Origin: Actinomycetota bacterium
GTDB lineage: Bacteria; Actinomycetota; Actinomycetes; Nanopelagicales; Nanopelagicaceae
Assembly (NCBI GenBank): GCA_009700365.1
Contig: WLME01000070.1
Span: forward strand, 1-6,085
Direction of reading: 5' to 3'
DNA length: 6,085 nt
Part shown: positions 1 through 5,077 of the stretch, piece by piece
Position numbering within the stretch: position 1 is the stretch's first letter
Layout: every line of letters begins with the position of its first letter
Translations under genes and position numbers: made by a program
The notes under the pieces: generated by a model
Seen by the model: the letters and a program-made list of their open reading frames with translations, nothing else
Told to the model about the DNA's origin: nothing
The model's database searches: none

Positions 1-977
1 AGTGGAGCACCTAAACCTGCATCTGACCACAGGTTCTTCTCTTTACGTGATTCATTCTTGGTAATTACCGCATTTGCGGCGTTGAGAATATTTTGTGTCG
101 AACGATAATTTTGCTCGAGTAAGACTGTTGCGGCGTTGGGGTAATCAACTTCGAATTGCAAAATATTGCGACTTGTTGCCCCTCGGAAGCCATAGATAGA
201 TTGATCTGCGTCTCCTACGACGCAGAGTTCGGCAAGTGGAAAGCCATCACCCTCAATGCCTGTTAGCTCCTTTACTAAGACGTATTGCGCATGATTTGTG
301 TCTTGGTACTCATCCACCAAGATGTGGCGAAATCGAGAACGGAAGCGGGCTTTTGCTTCGGGAAATTTTTGGAGCACCTGAACGGTCTTCATAATTAAAT
401 CATCGAAATCCATAGCATTGGCTTGCTGCAATCGTTTTTCATACATGGTGTAGACATCAGCGACGATGGTCTCGAATTGATTAGTGGCTTGACTCAGATA
501 TTCATAGGGAGTTTGAAGTTCATTCTTTGCATTGGATATCAAATTCTGAAACTGGCGCGCCGGATATCGCTTGGGGTCGAGATTGAGAGTCTCCATGACT
601 CGAGAAATGAGCTTCTGTGAATCTGCCGAATCGTAGATACTAAATGTGCTGCTGTAGCCCAATCGTTCAACTTCTTGGCGAAGCATCCGCACGCAGGATG
701 AGTGAAATGTTGAGACCCACATAGATTTTGCGATGGGGCCTACGAGTTCAGTTACTCGCTCTTTCATCTCGCCGGCAGCCTTATTTGTGAAGGTGATCGC
801 CAATATTTCATAGGGACGTACTTCGCGACGAGCCATGATGTATGCAATTCGGCGAGTGAGAACTCGTGTCTTTCCAGAACCAGCACCTGCAACTACTAAT
901 AATGGAGAGCCGGCGTGGGCAACGGCCTTCTGCTGCTGCGGATTGAGTCCGTCAAGCAAAGGATCGGTCGTCGTCAT
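1..977 (-). CDS. pcrA: ATP-dependent DNA helicase PcrA/UvrD (SF1), N-terminal part, cut by the left window edge
   Basis: Superfamily 1A 3'-5' DNA helicase/translocase of the PcrA/UvrD family, acting in DNA repair and in clearing replication or transcription obstacles in the cytoplasm. The 325 visible residues carry the N-terminal helicase motifs in order: Q-motif LNPQQQKAV (11-19), Walker A GAGSGKT (31-37), motif Ia TFTNKAAGEM (62-71), motif Ib beginning STFHSS (89), Walker B VDEYQDT (221-227), motif III GDADQSIYGFRG (255-266) and motif IV NYRST (290-294). The frame stays open to base 3; the rest of domain 2A/2B and the C-terminus lie beyond the left edge. The start at 977 gives a family-typical N-terminus. 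An in-frame ATG at 1007 would add ten residues; neither start has a Shine-Dalgarno, so leaderless translation is possible. It diverges from the deacetylase gene. PcrA is preferred over RecB- or Rep-like relatives from the motif wording, but UvrD1 is an equivalent name. Confidence 0.95.
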   Translation of the reverse strand, partial: MTTTDPLLDGLNPQQQKAVAHAGSPLLVVAGAGSGKTRVLTRRIAYIMARREVRPYEILAITFTNKAAGEMKERVTELVGPIAKSMWVSTFHSSCVRMLRQEVERLGYSSTFSIYDSADSQKLISRVMETLNLDPKRYPARQFQNLISNAKNELQTPYEYLSQATNQFETIVADVYTMYEKRLQQANAMDFDDLIMKTVQVLQKFPEAKARFRSRFRHILVDEYQDTNHAQYVLVKELTGIEGDGFPLAELCVVGDADQSIYGFRGATSRNILQFEVDYPNAATVLLEQNYRSTQNILNAANAVITKNESRKEKNLWSDAGLGAP

Positions 978-984
978 GGCGGGG

Positions 985-997
985 AGTCTATTAGGCT
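985..997. promoter_or_regulatory. putative back-to-back -10 elements of divergent leaderless promoters
   Basis: The gap between the divergent helicase and deacetylase genes contains two TAnnnT hexamers. TAGACT on the minus strand (990-985) ends 7 nt before the helicase ATG at 977. TAGGCT on the plus strand (992-997) ends 8 nt before the deacetylase ATG at 1006. Neither start has a purine-rich ribosome-binding site at a useful distance, and leaderless mRNAs with a TAnnnT -10 box about 7 nt from the start codon are common in Actinobacteria. No convincing -35 boxes were seen. TAnnnT is a weak pattern, so this is inference. Confidence 0.35.
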
Positions 998-1005
998 TGT
1001 ATGTC

Positions 1006-1731
1006 ATGGAGCCGATATCAGATTCAGAGATCAAGCGCGTTTTAGTAGTTAATGCCCATCCGGATGATTCGGACTTTGGTGCTTCGGGAACTATCGCGCA
1101 ATGGGTGCAGAAAGGCATCGAAGTCTCTTACGTACTTTGCACAAATGGCGATCAGGGTGGCGAAGAATCTGGTTTTACCAAAGAGGAAATGCCTGCAGTG
1201 CGTCAACGTGAACAACGTGCAGCTTGCGCTGCTCTCGGAATCAGTGATGTAACGTTTTTGAATTATGTCGATGGACATCTCGAACCAACAATCGCACTTC
1301 GCAAAGATATTGTGCGTCAGATTCGTCGTGTTCAGCCAGACCGTATTGTCTGTCAATCCCCCGAGCGCAATTGGGAACGCATTGGCGCAAGCCATCCAGA
1401 TCACTTAGCAGCGGGTGAAGCAACTATTCAGGCGGTATATCCGGATGCGCGTAATCCTTTCGCCTTTACAGACTTGCTTGAAAAGGAAGGGCTGCAGCCT
1501 TGGCGCACTCGTGAAGTGTGGATGCAAGGCCATGCTCACCCAGATCATTTTGTTGATATCACAGATACTTTTCACTTCAAGATAGCAGCACTCAAAGAAC
1601 ATGCATCTCAAACTGGGCACGTTGAAAATCTTGAAGAGATGCTCCGCGAATGGGGTCAGCGCAATGCAGGTATTGGTCAGTTACCTGAAGGTCGCATCGC
1701 TGAAGCTTTTAAAATCGTCAATACAAATTAA
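1006..1731 (+). CDS. PIG-L/LmbE family zinc-dependent deacetylase
   Basis: Predicted cytoplasmic metal-dependent N-deacetylase of the PIG-L/LmbE fold, whose members remove acetyl groups from N-acetylglucosamine-type substrates (MshB, BshB, PIG-L). With the start at 1006 it has 241 residues. The hallmark AHPDD is at 17-21, where H18 and D21 should be metal ligands and D20 the general base. The second motif HPDH is at 130-133, where H133 should be the third ligand and H130 the catalytic histidine, by comparison with MshB. A TNGDQGG loop follows the first motif, as in the family. A further HAHPDH occurs at 176-181 before the conserved VDITDTF segment. It is shorter than typical MshB/Mca and closer to BshB-sized or generic LmbE proteins, so the substrate is unknown. 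The same frame is open upstream to an ATG at 835, but that part lies antisense to the helicase. ATG 976 is a possible alternative start. Confidence 0.88.
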   Translation: MEPISDSEIKRVLVVNAHPDDSDFGASGTIAQWVQKGIEVSYVLCTNGDQGGEESGFTKEEMPAVRQREQRAACAALGISDVTFLNYVDGHLEPTIALRKDIVRQIRRVQPDRIVCQSPERNWERIGASHPDHLAAGEATIQAVYPDARNPFAFTDLLEKEGLQPWRTREVWMQGHAHPDHFVDITDTFHFKIAALKEHASQTGHVENLEEMLREWGQRNAGIGQLPEGRIAEAFKIVNTN

Positions 1732-1733
1732 AA

Positions 1734-2411
1734 TTATTTAGCTGATGCTTTAATAATTTCTACCATTTGAATTGGGTACCCATCGCCTGCATACATGGCT
1801 TGGGTGCCGTTCATTTGATAAGCGCCGACTTCTCCAATTTTCTGAACAAGATCAAGACCCTTTGTGATTTTCCCCCAAATTGTGTAATTAGAACCTAATT
1901 GAGTGTCTTGGTAAACCAAAAAGAATTGTGAGCCATTTGTCTTTGGTCCTGAGTTAGCCATAGCCACTGTTCCTGCTGGGTAATTCTTAGGACCAGTCTT
2001 TGGCAAATTCTCATCAATATAGCCAGTCCATCCCGTCGGAGAACCGCCTCCGCTTGCTGTGGGATCACCACACTGAAGCACAAAGAGTCCTTGCGTTGTA
2101 AGTCTGTGACAGAGCGACTTATTAAAGTACCCGGCATTTGCAAGTGCCGTCATAGAAGTAACTGTTATTGGAGCCTTTGATCCAAGTAATGAAATAACAA
2201 TGTCGCCACAATTTGTTTTAAGGGTAAGGGCCTTAGCGAATTTCTTTGAAGCAACGAGGGGTTGCTTCACTGTGGCAGGTGTGTGACCAGTTGCAGAGCT
2301 CTTGATGCAACCAGGAACTAATGTTGCGCGCTCTGCTGCATGAGCAGGAGAAAGTAGAACTAAACCAAGCAATGAGCTTGATACGAGTGCAATTGCAGTA
2401 TTTCTCTTCAT
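1734..2411 (-). CDS. secreted cyclophilin-type peptidyl-prolyl cis-trans isomerase
   Basis: Predicted exported peptidyl-prolyl cis-trans isomerase of 225 residues. A signal peptide is clear: KR at 2-3, a hydrophobic core at about 5-20, and AHA before a likely signal peptidase I cut at 25/26. There is no lipobox cysteine. The cyclophilin domain spans about 60-222. Residues matching human cyclophilin A include R103 (R55), F110 (F60), Q113 (Q63), Q162 and F164 (Q111/F113 in NGSQFFL). W121 and H126 appear replaced by Q171 and Y176, and the catalytic loop CHRLTTQGLF is two residues longer than in CypA; from memory, this wording is common in actinobacterial homologues. Four cysteines (35, 68, 101, 114) could form disulfides. 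The start at 2411 is chosen because it begins the signal peptide and follows a GAGAAG site. It lies 11 bp after guaA and is the last gene of the operon. Confidence 0.92.
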   Translation of the reverse strand: MKRNTAIALVSSSLLGLVLLSPAHAAERATLVPGCIKSSATGHTPATVKQPLVASKKFAKALTLKTNCGDIVISLLGSKAPITVTSMTALANAGYFNKSLCHRLTTQGLFVLQCGDPTASGGGSPTGWTGYIDENLPKTGPKNYPAGTVAMANSGPKTNGSQFFLVYQDTQLGSNYTIWGKITKGLDLVQKIGEVGAYQMNGTQAMYAGDGYPIQMVEIIKASAK

Positions 2412-2418
2412 AGTCGAA

Positions 2419-2424
2419 CTTCTC
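2419..2424 (-). promoter_or_regulatory. Shine-Dalgarno GAGAAG for the cyclophilin gene
   Basis: GAGAAG on the minus strand lies 7 nt upstream of the ATG at 2411 and overlaps the guaA stop codon TGA (2425-2423). It decides the start: the in-frame ATGs at 2432 and 2426 lie inside or across the end of guaA and would put seven or five extra residues ahead of the MKR that opens the signal peptide. Its placement suggests translational coupling to guaA. Confidence 0.6.
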
Positions 2425-3973
2425 ATTCCCATTCAATCGTGCCTGGCGGCTTACTGGTTACATCGAGGACCACTCGATTTACTTCACGAACCTCGTTGGT
2501 AATTCGAGTTGAAATCTTTTCGAGCACATCATACGGAATACGTGACCAATCTGCAGTCATGGCATCTTCACTCGATACGGGACGAAGAACTATCGGATGG
2601 CCATATGTGCGGCCATCCCCCTGTACGCCAACGCTACGAACATCAGCAAGAAGAACTACCGGGCATTGCCAAATATCGCGATCAAGGCCCGCGGCTTTGA
2701 GTTCATTTCGTGCAATCAAATCTGCTTCGCGCAAGATTTCAAGACGATCAGCAGTTACTTCTCCGATAATTCGGATACCAAGTCCTGGACCAGGGAATGG
2801 CTGACGCCAGACGATCTCTTCTGGTAATCCAAGTTCAAGCCCTACTTGGCGTACTTCATCTTTAAAGAGAGTGCGCAGCGGTTCGACCAGTTTAAATTTA
2901 AGATCATCAGGTAATCCACCTACATTGTGGTGAGATTTAATATTTGCAGTTCCTGTACCACCGCCGGATTCAACGACATCGGGATACAAGGTTCCCTGTA
3001 CTAGGAATTCAACGTCTCCGCCGGCGGCAATATCTCGAGCTGCCTTTTCGAAGGAGCGAATGAATTCGCGACCAATAATCTTGCGCTTTTCCTCTGGGTC
3101 TGTGACACCTGCAAGGGCGCTGAGGAATTGTTCCACCGCATCTACGACAACGAGATCGACACCAGTCGATGCCACAAAATCGCGTTGTACTTGCTCAGAT
3201 TCTCCGCTTCGCAATAGACCGTGATCAACAAAAACACAGGTGAGTTGCTTTCCCACTGCACGTTGCACGATGGCTGCTGCAACTGCAGAGTCGACGCCAC
3301 CAGAAAGACCACAAATAACGCGCTTATCTCCGATGGCTTCCTTTGCCTTTGCGACTTCATCTTCTGCAATATTGCGTGTAGTCCATGTTGGCTTACATCC
3401 TGCAATATTGTTGAGCCAATTCTTCAATATTGCCTGGCCGTGTTCTGAATGAAGTACTTCAGGGTGAAATTGAACTCCCGCTAACTTTCCTGATGAATCT
3501 TCAAAGGCTGCAATCGGTGTATCAGATGTTGAAGCGGTAACGCTAAAACCACAAGGAACCTCTGAGACTGCGTCTCCATGTGACATCCAGACAGATTGCG
3601 TGACAGGAAGTCCTGCAAACATCTTTGAGCCAGCCTTTACTTCAAGCGGGGTTCGACCAAACTCAGATTTGCCTGTCTGTGCAACAACTCCGGCAAGCGC
3701 GGCAGCCATTGTTTGAAATCCGTAACAGATTCCAAAAACTGGAATGTTGAGAGCAAAAATCGCGGGATCAACTTTGGGTGCATGATCTGCATAAACCGAT
3801 GAAGGTCCACCCGACAAAATTATTGCTTCAGGGTTTTTGGCTGTTACCTCTGCTGCAGTGATTGAAGAGGGGACAATTTCCGAATAAACATTTGCTTCGC
3901 GGACACGTCGTGCAATGAGCTGTGCGTACTGTGCGCCGAAATCGACGACTAGGACACCGTGCTTATCGGCCAT
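2423..3973 (-). CDS. guaA: GMP synthase (glutamine-hydrolysing)
   Basis: Converts XMP, ATP and glutamine to GMP, the last step of guanine nucleotide synthesis, in the cytoplasm. The protein has 516 residues, full length for the family. The class I glutamine amidotransferase domain (about 7-190) has the nucleophile C83 in GICYG and the triad partners H170 and E172 in FHPE. The ATP-pyrophosphatase domain starts near 200, with the PP-loop SGGVDS at 224-229. The C-terminal dimerisation and XMP-binding domain includes QGTLYPDVVES (326-336), KSHHNVGGLP (346-355), FPGPGLG (393-399) and the terminal IEWE, which reaches into the substrate site in characterised enzymes. All catalytic residues expected are present. 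The ATG lies inside the end of guaB3 (11-bp overlap), and no strong Shine-Dalgarno precedes it, so translation probably depends on coupling to guaB3. A secreted cyclophilin gene follows immediately. Confidence 0.98.
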   Translation of the reverse strand: MADKHGVLVVDFGAQYAQLIARRVREANVYSEIVPSSITAAEVTAKNPEAIILSGGPSSVYADHAPKVDPAIFALNIPVFGICYGFQTMAAALAGVVAQTGKSEFGRTPLEVKAGSKMFAGLPVTQSVWMSHGDAVSEVPCGFSVTASTSDTPIAAFEDSSGKLAGVQFHPEVLHSEHGQAILKNWLNNIAGCKPTWTTRNIAEDEVAKAKEAIGDKRVICGLSGGVDSAVAAAIVQRAVGKQLTCVFVDHGLLRSGESEQVQRDFVASTGVDLVVVDAVEQFLSALAGVTDPEEKRKIIGREFIRSFEKAARDIAAGGDVEFLVQGTLYPDVVESGGGTGTANIKSHHNVGGLPDDLKFKLVEPLRTLFKDEVRQVGLELGLPEEIVWRQPFPGPGLGIRIIGEVTADRLEILREADLIARNELKAAGLDRDIWQCPVVLLADVRSVGVQGDGRTYGHPIVLRPVSSEDAMTADWSRIPYDVLEKISTRITNEVREVNRVVLDVTSKPPGTIEWE

Positions 3974-5075
3974 GCTGCATAATGATTTCTACGCGCTGGA
4001 ATGACTTCACATCCGAGTATCCGCAGGTTGCCATTGCGCGACGTAGTGCACCAAATAGATTCATAGATCCGTCGGAAGTGTGTGATGGGCCATTGAGAAT
4101 TTCTTCTAGTGTTCCGACTGTTCCGACATTGACTCGCTGACCGCGTGGAACATCTTGGTGATAAGCCTCTGAACCCCAGTGCCACCCAAGTCCAGGAGAT
4201 TCCACTGCCTTGGCTAGAGCTGAACCCATCATGACTGCATCAGCACCACATGCGATTGCCTTTGCAATATCTCCAGATTTTCCAACAGATCCATCGGCGA
4301 TGACATGTACATAGCGTCCACCGGATTCATCAAGGTATTCGCGTCGAGCTGCTGCCACATCGGCAACCGCTGTCGCCATCGGAACTTGAATTCCAAGAAC
4401 TGTTTGAGTTGTATGAGCAGCGCCCCCACCAAACCCAACAAGAACTCCAGCAGCGCCAGCGCGCATTAGGTGAAGTGCACCAGTAGTCGTTGCAACTCCC
4501 CCAACAATTACCGGTACATCGAGTTCGTAGATAAATTTCTTTAAGTTCAGTGCTTCATTTTCAGCAGCAACGTGTTCGGCAGAAACTGTAGTTCCACGGA
4601 TTACGAAGATATCTACGCCTGCATCGATAACCGCTTTATGAAGTTCTGCAGTGCGTTGCGGTGAAAGCGATGCAGCAACCGTTACGCCAGAATCGCGAAT
4701 CTGCTTGATGCGCTCTTTAATGAGTTCGGGGCGAATAGGCGCCGCATAAATTTCTTGCATACGACGAGTTGCATGCTTATCAGGCATCGAAGCAATTTCA
4801 CCTAGTGGAATTCGCGGATCGTCATAACGAGTCCACAATCCTTCGAGGTTTAGTACTCCAAGTCCGCCCAGCTTTCCGATTGCGATTGCCGTCTCTGGTG
4901 AAACTACAGAATCCATTGGAGCTGCAATTAATGGAAGATCAAACTTGTATGCATCTATCTGCCATGAAGTGCTGACGTCTTCAGGGGTACGAGTGCGACG
5001 ACTGGGAACGATGGCGATATCGTCAAATGAATAAGCCTGTCGGGCGCGTTTTCCGGGTGCGATTTCGTAATCCAT
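3963..5075 (-). CDS. guaB3: GuaB3-family IMP dehydrogenase-related protein with His at the catalytic-Cys position
   Basis: A 370-residue (beta/alpha)8-barrel protein of the IMPDH/GMP reductase superfamily, GuaB3 subgroup, without CBS domains. N-terminal landmarks are SFDDI (16-20) and APMDSVVS (52-59), the counterpart of SSAMDTVT in IMPDH. The phosphate/substrate loop is VGFGGGAAHTTQTV (213-226). Aligned with VGVGPGSICTTRVV of the neighbouring GuaB, H221 (codon 4415-4413) occupies the position of the nucleophilic cysteine. DGSVGKSGDI (261-270) matches the DGG-SGDI substrate-binding segment. The IMPDH flap with Arg-Tyr is not recognisable. Cyanobacterial GuaB3 has been reported to act as a GMP reductase, but that chemistry needs the cysteine, so the role here is open: a different reaction or a non-catalytic partner of GuaB. 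It starts 2 bp after the guaB stop; a purine-rich AAGAAGA (5089-5083) in the last guaB codons may serve as its ribosome-binding site. Confidence 0.93.
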   Translation of the reverse strand: MDYEIAPGKRARQAYSFDDIAIVPSRRTRTPEDVSTSWQIDAYKFDLPLIAAPMDSVVSPETAIAIGKLGGLGVLNLEGLWTRYDDPRIPLGEIASMPDKHATRRMQEIYAAPIRPELIKERIKQIRDSGVTVAASLSPQRTAELHKAVIDAGVDIFVIRGTTVSAEHVAAENEALNLKKFIYELDVPVIVGGVATTTGALHLMRAGAAGVLVGFGGGAAHTTQTVLGIQVPMATAVADVAAARREYLDESGGRYVHVIADGSVGKSGDIAKAIACGADAVMMGSALAKAVESPGLGWHWGSEAYHQDVPRGQRVNVGTVGTLEEILNGPSHTSDGSMNLFGALRRAMATCGYSDVKSFQRVEIIMQHGR

Positions 5076-5077
5076 GG

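Noticed and set aside
835..1005. N-terminal extension of the deacetylase from an ATG at 835 (298-residue version)
   Set aside because: The extra 57 residues are the antisense of the helicase Walker A region, whose motifs are unmistakable, and they add nothing resembling the PIG-L fold. The start at 1006 (or 976) fits better.
1042..1404. 120-residue minus-strand open frame inside the deacetylase gene
   Set aside because: It lies wholly antisense to the AHPDD...HPDH coding sequence, shows no recognisable motif and has no ribosome-binding context.
2424..2432. ATG codons at 2432 and 2426 as cyclophilin starts
   Set aside because: They lie at the end of guaA and would put extra residues ahead of a standard signal peptide. 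The ATG at 2411 has a well-spaced GAGAAG.
2439..2827. Plus-strand open frames of 121 and 76 residues within guaA
   Set aside because: They are antisense to the conserved C-terminal domain of GMP synthase. The Ser/Arg/Pro-rich composition is typical of a shadow frame.
3142..3452. Cysteine-rich small open frames on both strands within guaA (about 70-87 residues)
   Set aside because: Fully contained in the PP-loop region of guaA in other frames; no start context or family resemblance.
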